Source: Hydrogenophaga flava NBRC 102514
GTDB lineage: Bacteria; Pseudomonadota; Gammaproteobacteria; Burkholderiales; Burkholderiaceae_C
Direction: 5' to 3'
DNA: 64,000 bases
Assembly: GCF_001571145.1 (NCBI RefSeq)
Contig: NZ_BCTF01000014.1
Location: forward strand, 62,001 to 126,000
Part shown: positions 27,669-40,649 of the stretch, one piece after another
Layout of the letters: each line of letters opens with the position of its first letter
Numbering within the stretch: the stretch's first letter is position 1
Translations under genes and position numbers: made by a program
The notes under the pieces: generated by a model
What the model saw: the letters and a program-made list of their open reading frames with translations, nothing else
Told to the model about the DNA's origin: nothing
The model's database searches: none

Positions 27669-27702
27669 AAAAGAAATGCCGCCCTCGGGCGGCATTTCTT
27701 TT
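27669..27702. terminator. bidirectional terminator between the lipoprotein gene and bamC
   Basis: A hairpin built on GAAATGCCGCC and GGCGGCATTTC around CTC or CTCG, flanked by A on the left and T on the right. It serves both convergent genes. Confidence 0.85.
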
Positions 27703-27715
27703 GTATGCGCGGCCT

Positions 27716-28846
27716 TTACTTGAGATCGGCGGCCAGCAACTGAACAATGCGCTGGCCGTCGGCCGTGGTGTCGGGTTGTCCCTGGGCGTTCAGCACGGAC
27801 ACCGTGGTGCTCGTGCCGCTGCTGCGGACGGCAATGCGGTATTGCACCGGCTTGGTCTGGGCGGGCGAGCTGCTGAAAAGACGGCTGAAAAAGCCGGGCT
27901 TGGCCGACTCGGCGGTGGCGTCTGCCGGCACGTAGCGCACGAAGTACACGCCCTGGCTGCGATCCCTGTCCTCGACGGTGAACCCGGTGCGGTCCAGCGA
28001 CAGCCCGACCCTGCGCCAGGCGCGATCGAAGTCATCGTCCAGCTGCACCGAGGGCTGGTTGTTGATGGTGACCACACGGGCCGCTGAAGGCGTTGGCGCC
28101 GATGCGGTGACTGCCTTGGCCTGGGCCTCGGTCACGCCAAGCTTGACCATCAGCCGGCGCATGAACTCCGTTTCAAGCTCGGGGTCGGCCGCGCGGGGCT
28201 GCCAGACGGTCTGGTCCTTGCGGGCATCGGTGTAGACCTCGATCATGCCGCGGTGGCTGATGTAGATCTCTGTGGCGCCCGACGGGTTGCGCTCCAGCCG
28301 GGTGCGGAACTTGTCCTTCTCCCCCGTTGAATAGAGGCTGTCGAACACTTTGCCCAGTGTGGAGCGGATGACGTCCTGCGGCAGCTTGGCGCGGTTCTCG
28401 GCCCAGTCGGTCTCCATCACGCCCAGGGTCTCCTGGTCCAGGGTGAGCACGAAGCCGTTCTCCTGCCAGAAGTCCTTGACGGGCCCCCACACCTTGTCGG
28501 CAGGACGGTCCACCACCAGCCAGCGCTGGCTGCCCGCGCGCTCGATGCGGACATCGCCAATCTTGCTGGCGGCGGTGTCAGAGGAGCCTGTGGCGGGCTG
28601 GGCCGTCTGGTAGCCGCTGGCCGTCACGGTGGCGCCGGGCACCTGGTACCGCGACTCGCGGCTGAGCTGGGTCAGGTCCGGCGGCACTTCCAGGGAGTTG
28701 ACCTGGCGGGCGCTGCGGTAGTCGATCTTGTCTTCCTCGAGCACGGAGCAGCCCGTGGCGAGAAAGGCCGCCATGGCCACGGCGCCCCAGCGGAGCGACA
28801 GGGTGGGGCGGGTGCGCGAAGACGGGGTACGTGAGGTGATGGACAT
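27716..28846 (-). CDS. bamC: outer membrane protein assembly factor BamC
   Basis: A 376-residue lipoprotein of the BAM complex. The ATG at 28846 gives a lipoprotein signal ending ATGC, so Cys33 is lipidated; an upstream frame extension has no support. The SVLEEDKIDYRSA stretch matches the conserved start of mature BamC (the segment that binds BamD). Two helix-grip domains follow, for example RWLVVDRPADKVWGPVKDFWQENGF and the C-terminal domain from about residue 255. It lies 44 bp downstream of dapA, an arrangement kept from E. coli to betaproteobacteria. Confidence 0.93.
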   Translation of the reverse strand: MSITSRTPSSRTRPTLSLRWGAVAMAAFLATGCSVLEEDKIDYRSARQVNSLEVPPDLTQLSRESRYQVPGATVTASGYQTAQPATGSSDTAASKIGDVRIERAGSQRWLVVDRPADKVWGPVKDFWQENGFVLTLDQETLGVMETDWAENRAKLPQDVIRSTLGKVFDSLYSTGEKDKFRTRLERNPSGATEIYISHRGMIEVYTDARKDQTVWQPRAADPELETEFMRRLMVKLGVTEAQAKAVTASAPTPSAARVVTINNQPSVQLDDDFDRAWRRVGLSLDRTGFTVEDRDRSQGVYFVRYVPADATAESAKPGFFSRLFSSSPAQTKPVQYRIAVRSSGTSTTVSVLNAQGQPDTTADGQRIVQLLAADLK

Positions 28847-28890
28847 GGGCAGCTTGGATGACTTCTTGGGGGGAGCTGGCGGCGGGGAGA

Positions 28891-29775
28891 TCAGATCAGT
28901 CCGCTCTCTTTGAGCGCAGCCTCGACCACCGGTTCCAGCGGAGCGCTCATGGGCGTGAGCGGCAGGCGCATGGTGCCACCACACAGGCCCATGCGTTCCA
29001 TCGCCCACTTCAAGGGGATCGGATTGGCTTCGACGAAGAGGTTCTTGTGCACGGGCATCAGGCGACGCTGGATCTCCATTGCCTTGCGGGCCTCACCGGC
29101 GATTGCGGCCACACACAACTCGTGCATGAGCCGGGGCGCAATGTTGGCGGTCACGCTGACGTTGCCCTGGCCACCACACAGCATCAGGGCGACCGCGGTC
29201 GGGTCGTCGCCCGAGTAGATGGCAAAGCCTTCCGGCGCTTCTCGGATCAGCCACTGGGCGCGCTCGATGTTGCCGGTGGCTTCCTTGATGCCGACGATGC
29301 CGGGCACAGCCGCCAGGCGCAGCGCGGTGTCCACGCTCATGTCGGCCACCGTGCGGCCGGGCACGTTGTAGAGGACGATGGGCAGGTCACCAGTGGCTTC
29401 GGCGATCGCCTTGAAGTGCTGGTACTGGCCTTCCTGCGTCGGCTTGTTGTAGTAGGGAACCACCTGCAGTTGGCAGTCGGCGCCGACCTTCTTGGCGAAT
29501 TTCGCCAGCTCGATGGCTTCGGCGGTGGAGTTGGCGCCGCAGCCGGCCATGATGGGCACACGCTTGGCGGCCTGCTCGACGGAGACGCGGATGATCTCGC
29601 AATGCTCCTCGACGCTGACCGTGGGCGACTCGCCCGTGGTGCCGACGACGCCGATGCAGTCGGTGCCTTCGGCGATGTGCCAGTCGATCAGCTTGCGCAG
29701 TGTGGGGTAGTCGACGCTGCCGTCGGGGTGGAAGGGGGTGACGAGGGCAACGATGCTGCCGGTGATGGTCTTCAT
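28891..29775 (-). CDS. dapA: 4-hydroxy-tetrahydrodipicolinate synthase
   Basis: A 294-residue TIM-barrel lyase that condenses pyruvate with aspartate semialdehyde in lysine and diaminopimelate synthesis. The Schiff-base Lys164 is in VGIKEATGN, Tyr136 in LYNVPGRT, and TTGE near 46-49 binds substrate. Length is standard. It is the first gene of the dapA-bamC operon. On the minus strand TAGAAT at 29860-29865 with CTGACT 16 bp upstream forms a plausible promoter inside the end of the methyltransferase gene. Confidence 0.96.
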   Translation of the reverse strand: MKTITGSIVALVTPFHPDGSVDYPTLRKLIDWHIAEGTDCIGVVGTTGESPTVSVEEHCEIIRVSVEQAAKRVPIMAGCGANSTAEAIELAKFAKKVGADCQLQVVPYYNKPTQEGQYQHFKAIAEATGDLPIVLYNVPGRTVADMSVDTALRLAAVPGIVGIKEATGNIERAQWLIREAPEGFAIYSGDDPTAVALMLCGGQGNVSVTANIAPRLMHELCVAAIAGEARKAMEIQRRLMPVHKNLFVEANPIPLKWAMERMGLCGGTMRLPLTPMSAPLEPVVEAALKESGLI

Positions 29776-29859
29776 GTTCTCGGGCTCAAATCAGAGGCGC
29801 CGGCCAATGCGCCGGACACGTTGAGGAAATCGATCCGGCGGCTCGCGCGCGAATCGTGC

Positions 29860-29865
29860 ATTCTA
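29860..29865 (-). promoter_or_regulatory. -10 element of the dapA-bamC operon
   Basis: On the minus strand TAGAAT is preceded, after 16 bp, by CTGACT (29882-29887), a four-of-six match to the -35 consensus. The -35 lies inside the 3' end of the methyltransferase gene. Confidence 0.5.
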
Positions 29866-29879
29866 CCCAGCGCGGTCAG

Positions 29880-30428
29880 TCAGTCAGGGAGCAGGTGGCG
29901 CGCCGCCAGGGTGGCGTCGGACGGGCGTTTTCGCAGCGCCGCAATGCGTTGCACGAAGCGCTCCGGGTGGTCACAGAAGCCGTTTTCATAGGCGACCACG
30001 TGCAGGCTGGCGCAGGCCTGCAGCAGCTCGCCCGGCCGCAGCAGGAAGTCGGGGCGCGAGGGTCGGCCGACCGATTCGTTACCGGATGCAAACGTTTCGT
30101 AGATCAGCACGCCGCCCTCGGCCACGCTGTCCACGATCACGGGCAGCAGCGCGCGCCAGAGGTAGTTGGTCACCACCACGGCGTCGAAGCGTTGTCTTTC
30201 GAAGGGCCACGGGCCGTTCTCGATGTCGGCCTGCACCACCCGTCCGGCGCTGGCCGCTGCTGCCACGGCGGTGGGGTCCCGGTCCACGCCGGTCACCGCA
30301 TGGCCGCGGCCGGCGAACCAGCGCAGGTGCCGGCCCTGTCCGCAGGCCACGTCCAGCACAGTGCCTCCGGCCGGCACCAGGTGGGACCAGCGTTGCACCC
30401 AGCGTGAGGGCGACTCCGTGCCGTGCAT
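29880..30428 (-). CDS. class I SAM-dependent methyltransferase
   Basis: A 182-residue methyltransferase of the small soluble type. Motif I is VLDVACGQGRHLRWFA near 28-43, the acidic end of beta-2 is VTGVDRD, motif II is AVVVTNYLWR and a C-terminal ISP-like region follows. The substrate is unknown; TehB-like and cyclopropane-type enzymes share the fold. Its ATG overlaps the stop of the 42-residue membrane protein (TGATG), so translation is coupled and the three-gene unit MFS-small protein-methyltransferase is read together. Confidence 0.85.
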   Translation of the reverse strand: MHGTESPSRWVQRWSHLVPAGGTVLDVACGQGRHLRWFAGRGHAVTGVDRDPTAVAAAASAGRVVQADIENGPWPFERQRFDAVVVTNYLWRALLPVIVDSVAEGGVLIYETFASGNESVGRPSRPDFLLRPGELLQACASLHVVAYENGFCDHPERFVQRIAALRKRPSDATLAARHLLPD

Positions 30429-30556
30429 CAGAAACAGCTCCAGAGCTGGTCGGCCAGGTTCACCAGGAAATCCGGGCGCTGGTAGAGCATCAGCGTGCCC
30501 AGCAGGGCCAGAACCACAGTGGCCCAGACCATCGCCCTGACAGCCAGCGGCTTCAC
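30428..30556 (-). CDS. 42-residue single-pass membrane protein
   Basis: A short gene with a GTG start. It overlaps the MFS stop as GTGA at 30553-30556 and its own TGA overlaps the methyltransferase ATG as TGATG at 30426-30430. The product is a single hydrophobic helix (about residues 8-26) followed by a polar tail ending LADQLWSCF. Overlap at both ends strongly supports translation. It could be a small partner of the MFS protein; its function is unknown. I do not recognise a named family. Confidence 0.7.
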   Translation of the reverse strand: MKPLAVRAMVWATVVLALLGTLMLYQRPDFLVNLADQLWSCF

Positions 30557-31797
30557 GCGGGCGCTCCCACACGCTGCGGGCCGCGCTCGATGGCCGACTC
30601 GCGCACCGGCAGGTTGACCAGGGCCGCAAATACGCCCAGCGCGATTGAGATGTACCAGACGATGTCGTAGCTGCCGGTCCGGTCGTAGAGCACACCGCCC
30701 AGCCAGACGCCCATGAAGCTGCCGATCTGGTGGCTGAAGAACACGAAGCCGCCCAGCATGGACATGTGGGCCACACCGAAGATCTGGGCCAGCACCGCGT
30801 TGGTCGGCGGCACCGTCGAGAGCCAGAGCACGCCCATCACGGCGGAGAAGACATAGACGGTCATGGGCGTGAGCGGCGCCCAGAGGAAGATCACGATGGC
30901 GACCGAGCGCGCCAGATAGATGAACGCCAGGATGTGGCGCGTGGCCAGGCGCTGTCCCAGCGCGCCGGCGGCGTAGGTGCCGATGACATTGAACAGGCCG
31001 ATGATGGCCAGCGCGTAGCTGGCCACCTGGGGCGAGAGGCCGTGGTCCTTGAGGTAGCTGGGCATGTGCACACCGATGAACACCACCTGGAAGCCACACA
31101 CGAAGTAGCCCGCCATCAGCAGCTGGAAGCTGCGGTAGCCGAAGGCCTCGCGCAGGGCCTGGCCGATGGTCTGTTCGCGCCTGGGTGCGGCACCGCCCAT
31201 GAAGCCGGGCTCGCGCAGGAACAGCGCCAGCGGCATGATCAGCAGCACCGCGGCGCCGAGGACAAGCAAGGCATGTTGCCAGCCGAAGCCCGAGATCAGC
31301 CAGCCTTCCACTGGCACCATCAGGAACTGGCCGAAGGAGCCGGCCGCTGCCGCCACGCCCATGGCCCAGGAGCGGCGCTCGGCCGGGATCTGGCGGCCGA
31401 TGACCCCGTAGACGACCGCATAGGTGGTGCCCGCCTGGGCGGCGCCGATCAGCAGGCCAGCGGTCAGCATGAACACGAACGGGGTGGGTGAGAGTGCCAT
31501 GCCGGCCAGGCCCAGCGCGTACAGCACCGCACCCCCCAGCAGCACCCGGAACGCGCCGAAGCGGTCGGCCGCCATGCCGGCGAAGATGCCGAACAGGCCC
31601 CAGGCCAGGTTCTGGATGGCCAACGCGAAGGAAAAATCTTCCCGGGTCCAGCCCATGTCCTGGGTGATCGGCTGCAGCCAGAGCCCGAAACCGTGGCGAA
31701 CCCCCATGGAAAGGGTGACGATGGCGGCGCCGCAGATCAGCACCTGTGCGGCGGACAGGCGCGCCGGTGACATGGGGATGGGGGAAGCTGAGGACAT
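30553..31797 (-). CDS. MFS transporter
   Basis: A 414-residue major facilitator protein with 12 hydrophobic segments. Motif A-like FAGMAADRFGAFRVLLGG lies between helices 2 and 3, and FGLWLQPITQDMGWTREDFSFALA in the first part resembles the monocarboxylate or oxalate-formate antiporter-like branch. The substrate is unknown. The ATG at 31797 is chosen because TACAGT lies six bases upstream and family members start here; a longer frame to 32079 would overlap parE. It begins a coupled operon with the 42-residue protein and the methyltransferase. Confidence 0.88.
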   Translation of the reverse strand: MSSASPIPMSPARLSAAQVLICGAAIVTLSMGVRHGFGLWLQPITQDMGWTREDFSFALAIQNLAWGLFGIFAGMAADRFGAFRVLLGGAVLYALGLAGMALSPTPFVFMLTAGLLIGAAQAGTTYAVVYGVIGRQIPAERRSWAMGVAAAAGSFGQFLMVPVEGWLISGFGWQHALLVLGAAVLLIMPLALFLREPGFMGGAAPRREQTIGQALREAFGYRSFQLLMAGYFVCGFQVVFIGVHMPSYLKDHGLSPQVASYALAIIGLFNVIGTYAAGALGQRLATRHILAFIYLARSVAIVIFLWAPLTPMTVYVFSAVMGVLWLSTVPPTNAVLAQIFGVAHMSMLGGFVFFSHQIGSFMGVWLGGVLYDRTGSYDIVWYISIALGVFAALVNLPVRESAIERGPQRVGAPA

Positions 31798-31803
31798 CCC
31801 GGC

Positions 31804-31809
31804 ACTGTA
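31804..31809 (-). promoter_or_regulatory. -10-like element of the MFS operon, leaderless type
   Basis: On the minus strand TACAGT is followed by six bases and the ATG at 31797. No Shine-Dalgarno sequence or clear -35 is present. The match to TATAAT is only four of six. Confidence 0.35.
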
Positions 31810-31915
31810 GCGAATCCGGCTTTGCCGAAGGCGTCGCAAGGTAGACGCTGGCCCGTGAAATTTCTCCCGCCGATTGATGCACGCAAGGCATCGCAGGAAA
31901 AACCGGGTCTTTGAT

Positions 31916-31931
31916 CTGTATTTGCATACAG
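31916..31931. promoter_or_regulatory. LexA-type SOS box upstream of parE
   Basis: CTGTATTTGCATACAG fits CTGT-N8-ACAG exactly and is a perfect 6-bp inverted repeat around TTGC. It ends 20 bp before the parE -10 and would block the -35 region. The divergent MFS start is 118 bp away. The 166-bp gap 31798-31963 has no gene. Confidence 0.5.
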
Positions 31932-31939
31932 GCTTTTGA

Positions 31940-33930
<1,991 letters not shown>

Positions 33931-33931
<1 letters not shown>

Positions 33932-34680
33932 TGCCCCGTCTGGCCCAGACCTTCGGCGGTGTCCTGCTGGCGGTGGCGCTGGCCGGGCCTGCGCACGCCG
34001 AAATCTGGGCCTACCGCGACAAGAACGGTGTCACGCATTACTCCGACCGCCCGCTCAACGCACGCTACGAGCTGCTGTACCGCGGCTCCGGCATGGGCGG
34101 ACCGATCGCCAGACCGGGCAGCGGTGGCAGCCGTCCCGCGCTTTCCTCGGCGTCGGCGGTCACCCGCATGGAGCTGTCGACCCGCTTCAAGGCGGTGCGC
34201 CACCTGATCCGCGAGGCGGCGAGCCAGCACGGCCTGGAGTTCGAGCTGCTGCAGGCGGTGATCGCCACCGAGTCGGGCTTCGATCCCGGCGCCGTCAGCC
34301 CCAAGGGCGCAGTGGGCCTCATGCAGGTGATTCCCGACACCGCGGAGCGTTTCGGTGTCCGCGCCACCGGGCGCCAGAGCGTGAGCGAGCGCCTGACCGA
34401 CCCGCGCACCAATATCCAGGCCGGCTCGCGCTACCTGGCCTGGCTGATCAACTATTTCAACGGTGATGTGCGCCTGGCGGTGGCCGCGTACAACGCGGGC
34501 GAGGGCGCTGTGCTCAAGGCCGGGCGCCGCGTCCCCAACTACCCCGAGACCATCAACTACGTGCGCAAGGTCACCGACCTGCACCACAGCCTCAAACCCC
34601 CGCGCACCGTCAGCGAGGCGCGGGCCGAGGTGATACCCGCGTCCGCACCCATGCCGCCACGCCCTCCCGGCCGCGGCTGA
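33931..34680 (+). CDS. SLT-type lytic transglycosylase with DUF4124 domain
   Basis: A 249-residue exported enzyme. A signal peptide covers 1-23 (cleavage after AHA). A DUF4124-like strand region, [18 protein letters not shown], follows. The lysozyme-like domain begins near residue 85, with catalytic Glu114 in ATESGFDP, then [15 protein letters not shown], and the [10 protein letters not shown] motif. It cleaves peptidoglycan glycan strands with formation of 1,6-anhydromuramic acid. The ATG at 33931 uses the A of the parE stop codon (TGATG); a GTG three bases earlier is possible. It lies between the two topoisomerase IV genes. Confidence 0.88.
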
Positions 34681-34735
34681 CAACGTCGGCGCTGGCGTGC
34701 CTTGGATGGCACCCGTTCTTCCAGTTTGTGACCCC

Positions 34736-37074
<2,339 letters not shown>

Positions 37075-37075
<1 letters not shown>

Positions 37076-37143
37076 TGAGCGCCGCCGGGCCGTTCCCAAG
37101 GCGCTCAGCCCCGCAGTGCGCAGCACGGAGGGTTGTCCAATGA
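37075..37143 (+). CDS. 22-codon bridging ORF between parC and the next gene
   Basis: An ATG that uses the last base of the parC stop (TGATG) opens 22 codons whose TGA overlaps the ATG of the 62-residue gene at 37140-37143 (ATGA). The encoded peptide, MSAAGPFPRRSAPQCAARR and three more residues, has no recognisable fold. Its role may be only to carry ribosomes across to the next gene; the block may also be a dispersed repeat carrying a ribosome site (GGAGGG at 37126-37131). Not certain to be a real peptide. Confidence 0.35.
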
Positions 37144-37328
37144 CCACCGACGGTATCGGCCTGTTTCTGATGCTGGCGAGCTTCGCGCTCACCTTCTTTT
37201 TTGCACGCATGCTGGGCAAGCGCCTGAAAGCCAAGCGCGAGGCCCAGCGCGCGAAGCAGGCCGAGCTCGACCTGGCCCGGCAGAGCCGTCAGGTGCGGCG
37301 TGCGGCGGAGCGCAAGAAGAAATCCTGA
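37140..37328 (+). CDS. small basic membrane protein, 62 residues
   Basis: A 62-residue protein with one hydrophobic helix (about 6-24, GLFLMLASFALTFFFARML) and a long, strongly charged Lys/Arg/Gln/Ala tail that should be helical and cytosolic. GGAGGG eight bases upstream and overlap with the preceding short frame support translation. It lies directly after parC, and I know no function. The tail could bind nucleic acid or membrane lipid heads, which is speculation. Confidence 0.65.
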   Translation: MTTDGIGLFLMLASFALTFFFARMLGKRLKAKREAQRAKQAELDLARQSRQVRRAAERKKKS

Positions 37329-37398
37329 CGGGCAATCACCCAGGACTTCGCGGGTCGGCGTTCCGTCGCCAGAATGGTGTTTCTTGGAAAGGATGGCC

Positions 37399-38526
37399 AT
37401 GAAGTCGATGGGCAAACGGGCTGAAGGCCAGAGGCTGGAGCGCATGCAGGCCTCGTCCCAGTGGCGCGGTCAGGGTTTCCACAACGTCTACCCGGTGGCG
37501 CCGGGGCTGCGCGACCCGGACGCTCCGTTTCCCAGTCTGAAAGACTTTCTCTGCGGCGGCGAGCGCCGCGTGCCGACCACGCCGCTGCCTGCGACCGACC
37601 CGCGCGAAGGCTGGCGCCGGGTGCCCCAGAGCGGCCTGCGCGCCACCTGGCTGGGGCATTCGACGGTGCTGATCGAGATCGGCGGCAAGCGCCTGCTGAC
37701 CGACCCGGTCTGGGGTGCGCGCGCCTCGCCGTCCACCCTGGTCGGCCCCAGGCGCTTCCAGCCCGTGCCGCTCAAGGTCAAGGAGCTGCCGGAGGTGGAT
37801 GCGGCCCTCGTCTCGCACGACCACTACGACCACCTGGACTACCCCACGGTGCGCGAACTCAACAAGCGCGGCGTCCCTTTCGTCACCTCGCTGGGTGTGG
37901 GCGCGCACCTGCAGGCCTGGGGCGTGCCGACCGAACGCATCACCGAACTGGACTGGTGGGAAACGCACCGCCTGCCGGGCAGCGGGGTCACCATCACCGC
38001 GGCGCCGTCGCAGCACTTTTCGGGCCGCGGCCTGAAAGACCGCAACGCCACGCTCTGGTCCTCGCTGGTGATCCAGTCCGACCGGCACAGCGTGTTTTTC
38101 AGTGGCGACACTGGTCTGACCGACGCCTATGCAGAGATCCGCGAGCGCCTCGGGCCTTTCGATCTGGTGATGCTGGAGATCGGCGCCTTCCACCCCGCCT
38201 GGGGCGACATCCACCTCGGACCCGAGAACGCCATGAAGGCGCACCAACTGCTGGGCGGTGGCGTGCTGCTGCCGGTGCACTGGGGCACCTTCAGCCTGGC
38301 CATGCACGCCTGGGACCAGCCGGCCGAGGTGTTGCACACACTGGCCGAAAAGAACGACACCCCGCTGCTGATGCCCCAGTTGGGACAGGCGGTGGAACCC
38401 GCCCATGTGGAGCGCACCGATCCGTGGTGGCGGCGCGTCGAGACCAGGGCCGGCCCGGCGCCCGTGGTCGAACCCGGTCAGCCACCCAAGAACCTGCCCA
38501 AGGCCCTGCAGTGGCCTCTGGACTGA
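37399..38526 (+). CDS. MBL-fold metallo-hydrolase (NAPE-PLD/UlaG-like)
   Basis: A 375-residue metallo-beta-lactamase-fold enzyme. It has LGHSTVLIEIGGKRLLTDPVW near 85-105 and the metal motif SHDHYDHLD at 139-147, with further ligands in FFSGDTGLTD and LLPVHWGTFS. The layout is that of the N-acylphosphatidylethanolamine phospholipase D-like and UlaG-like branch, often annotated as Zn-dependent hydrolases. The substrate is unknown. The ATG at 37399 is preferred because GGAAAGG sits six bases upstream of it, whereas an ATG at 37393 has no spacing. Confidence 0.83.
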   Translation: MKSMGKRAEGQRLERMQASSQWRGQGFHNVYPVAPGLRDPDAPFPSLKDFLCGGERRVPTTPLPATDPREGWRRVPQSGLRATWLGHSTVLIEIGGKRLLTDPVWGARASPSTLVGPRRFQPVPLKVKELPEVDAALVSHDHYDHLDYPTVRELNKRGVPFVTSLGVGAHLQAWGVPTERITELDWWETHRLPGSGVTITAAPSQHFSGRGLKDRNATLWSSLVIQSDRHSVFFSGDTGLTDAYAEIRERLGPFDLVMLEIGAFHPAWGDIHLGPENAMKAHQLLGGGVLLPVHWGTFSLAMHAWDQPAEVLHTLAEKNDTPLLMPQLGQAVEPAHVERTDPWWRRVETRAGPAPVVEPGQPPKNLPKALQWPLD

Positions 38527-38533
38527 ACCCCCC

Positions 38534-39826
38534 ATGACAACCCCTGACACCGTCTTCGGCCCCCACCTCAAAGGCTTCCCCACGGGCAGCTCACCGCTCA
38601 CGCGGGCGCAGATCCCGTCACAAGGCTGGAATCTGCTGCGCGGCGACCTGGCCCTGCCGCTGGCCGTGCTCAAACAGTCGGTCCTGCAGCACAACCTGCA
38701 CTGGATGCGCGACTTCTGCGCGCAGCGCGGCCTGTACCTGGCGCCACATGGCAAGACCAGCATGTCGCCCGAGCTGTGGCAGATGCAGCTCGACGCCGGG
38801 GCCTGGGGCATCAGCTTTGCCACCGTGTTCCAGGCGGCCGTTGGCGCGCGCCACGGCGTGCCGGTGCTGCTGATCGCCAACCAGGTGATTCAGCGCGCCG
38901 AGCTGGACGCGCTGGCGCTGTTGCACGCGGAGCGACCAGGCCTGCGTTCGATGTTCCTGGTCGACTCGGTCGGGCAGGTGGACGCCATCGAGGCCTGGGC
39001 CCACGACCGTTCGTTCCAGGGCCGCTTCGAGGTGCTGCTGGAACTGGGCATTGCCGGTCAACGCACCGGCACCCGCACGGCCGGGGAGGCGCGGCAGACC
39101 GCCATGCGCATCGCCGCCAGTCCGGTGCTGCAGCTTGTGGGTATCGAGTGCTACGAAGGTACGACCGCGTACTGCGACCACGCCAAAGACCGCGCCACGG
39201 TGCAGGGCCTGATGGACCGGGTGGACGCCATCGCGCGTGAGGCCATTGCCCAGAACTGGTTCGCACACGAGGAAGTCATCCTCACGGCGGGTGGCTCGGC
39301 CATCTTCGACCTGGTGGCGGAACGCCTGACTCCCGACCTGGGCCGTCCGGTGCGGGGTGTGCTGCGCTCGGGGTGTTACCTCACACACGACCACCAGCGC
39401 TACACGCGCTATCTGTGTTGCGTGGGCGAACGCCTGAACCTGCGCGAGACCTTGAAGCCCGCGCTGGAGGTGCTGGCCTGTGTGCAGAGCCAGCCCGAGC
39501 CGGGCCTGGCGCTGCTGTCGATGGGCAAGCGCGACGTGGCCTACGACCTCGACCTGCCAGTGCCCGTCTGGCGCGTGGGTTCTCGGGCTGCAGGGCAGGG
39601 CAGGGCACCGCAAGCGGTGCCAGCCCACTGGCGCATCGACGCGCTCAACGACCAGCACGCCTACCTGCGCTTCGACCCCTCTGCTCCGGCGGGCGAGTGG
39701 CCCTGTCTGGGCGAGACGGTGGGCAGCGGCATCTCCCACCCCTGCACCACCTTCGACAAATGGCGCTGGCTGCCGGTGGTGGACGACGCCTACAGTGTCG
39801 TGGACGCTGTCACCACCTGGTTCTGA
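38534..39826 (+). CDS. PLP-dependent amino acid deaminase (D-serine dehydratase-like)
   Basis: A 430-residue fold-type III PLP enzyme. An alanine racemase-like barrel occupies about 35-300 with the probable PLP Lys74 in LAPHGKTSMSPE. The C-terminal D-serine dehydratase-like domain ends with GISHPCTTFDKW, where His402 and Cys404 match the Zn ligands of eukaryotic-type D-serine dehydratases and D-threonine aldolases. It should deaminate or cleave a D-hydroxy amino acid. The ATG at 38534 starts 7 bp after the metallo-hydrolase stop, so they may be cotranscribed. Confidence 0.82.
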   Translation: MTTPDTVFGPHLKGFPTGSSPLTRAQIPSQGWNLLRGDLALPLAVLKQSVLQHNLHWMRDFCAQRGLYLAPHGKTSMSPELWQMQLDAGAWGISFATVFQAAVGARHGVPVLLIANQVIQRAELDALALLHAERPGLRSMFLVDSVGQVDAIEAWAHDRSFQGRFEVLLELGIAGQRTGTRTAGEARQTAMRIAASPVLQLVGIECYEGTTAYCDHAKDRATVQGLMDRVDAIAREAIAQNWFAHEEVILTAGGSAIFDLVAERLTPDLGRPVRGVLRSGCYLTHDHQRYTRYLCCVGERLNLRETLKPALEVLACVQSQPEPGLALLSMGKRDVAYDLDLPVPVWRVGSRAAGQGRAPQAVPAHWRIDALNDQHAYLRFDPSAPAGEWPCLGETVGSGISHPCTTFDKWRWLPVVDDAYSVVDAVTTWF

Positions 39827-39874
39827 CGGCCCGGCGATCCACAGGCTGCCCGCGGGTTTTGGCATGCCTCCCTA

Positions 39875-39897
39875 TTTTTGCTGCAATGCAGCAAAAA
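39875..39897. promoter_or_regulatory. PhaR-like operator 1
   Basis: A perfect inverted repeat: TTTTTGCTGCA, one A, then its exact reverse complement. The core CTGCA-N-TGCAG resembles the TGC-rich sites bound by the polyhydroxyalkanoate regulator PhaR. It lies just upstream of the phasin -35. Confidence 0.6.
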
Positions 39898-39901
39898 CGA
39901 C

Positions 39902-39929
39902 TTGCCAACTCAGGGTTTGACCTTAGAAT
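39902..39929 (+). promoter_or_regulatory. phasin gene promoter
   Basis: TTGCCA (39902-39907), a 16-bp spacer and TAGAAT (39924-39929). The start point would be near 39936, inside the second PhaR-like site. Leader to the ATG is about 78 bases with AAGGA upstream of the start. Confidence 0.65.
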
Positions 39930-39935
39930 TGCGCC

Positions 39936-39952
39936 ATGCTGCACTGCAACAT
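39936..39952. promoter_or_regulatory. PhaR-like operator 2
   Basis: TGCTGCA, one C, TGCAACA: the same architecture as operator 1 with one mismatch between arms. It covers the predicted start point of transcription. Confidence 0.5.
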
Positions 39953-40013
39953 TCATCAACCCGATGTATGTTTTCCTGGCGGCTGTTTCAACCCTTCATC
40001 TCAAGGAACCGAC

Positions 40014-40556
40014 ATGAACAACGCTGCAGAACAGATCATTTCCGCCAACAAAGCCAACCTGGAAGCCCTTGAAGGCGCCACCACCAAGGCCTTCGCCGGC
40101 GTGGAAAAGCTGGTCGAACTCAACCTGGCCGCTTCCAAGGCCGCTCTGGGCGAGTCCTTCGGCTACGCCCAGGCCGTGCTGGCCGTCAAGACCCCGCAGG
40201 AGTTCATGACCCTGCAGACCGGCTTCTTCCAGCCCCTGGCCGAGAAGTCCGCCGCCTACTTCCAGCATGTGCAGAGCATCGCCACCGAAGGCAGTGCCGA
40301 GTTCGTGAAGCAATTCGAAGCCAACCTGGCCGAAGCCCAGAAGGCCGTTGGCGCCTCGGTGGACCAGCTGGTGAAGAACGCCCCGGCCGGTTCCGAAGCC
40401 GCCGTGGCCGCTTTCCAGAGCGCTCTGAGCAACGGCCAGAAGGCTGTTGAACAGACCCAGGCCGCGATCAAGAAGGCCACCACCCAGGCGCAGGCCAACT
40501 TCGCTGCAGCTTCCAAGCAGGCGACCGATCTGGCCAAGAAGGCCGCCAAGGTCTGA
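40014..40556 (+). CDS. phasin family protein (PHA granule-associated)
   Basis: A 180-residue phasin. It is helical and rich in Ala, Lys, Gln and Glu, with the family pattern [22 protein letters not shown] at its start, a central segment with [20 protein letters not shown], and an Ala/Lys/Gln-rich coiled tail. Phasins coat polyhydroxyalkanoate granules and control their number and size. The ATG at 40014 has AAGGA seven bases upstream. Two PhaR-like operators at the promoter suggest that it is repressed until PHA is made. A bidirectional terminator follows. Confidence 0.92.
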   Translation: MNNAAEQIISANKANLEALEGATTKAFAGVEKLVELNLAASKAALGESFGYAQAVLAVKTPQEFMTLQTGFFQPLAEKSAAYFQHVQSIATEGSAEFVKQFEANLAEAQKAVGASVDQLVKNAPAGSEAAVAAFQSALSNGQKAVEQTQAAIKKATTQAQANFAAASKQATDLAKKAAKV

Positions 40557-40598
40557 CCGGACCCTGATCGGCACGGCCTTGGGCCGCGGTCATGAAAG

Positions 40599-40628
40599 AA
40601 AAAGAGGCTCCCTGGTGAGCCTCTTTTT
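40599..40628. terminator. bidirectional terminator after the phasin gene
   Basis: AAAAAGAGGCTC, loop CCTGGT, GAGCCTCTTTTT: a perfect 12-bp stem with A and T ends. It serves the phasin gene and the convergent small transporter gene. Confidence 0.9.
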
Positions 40629-40649
40629 CATGGCGGCTGCAGATGAGGC

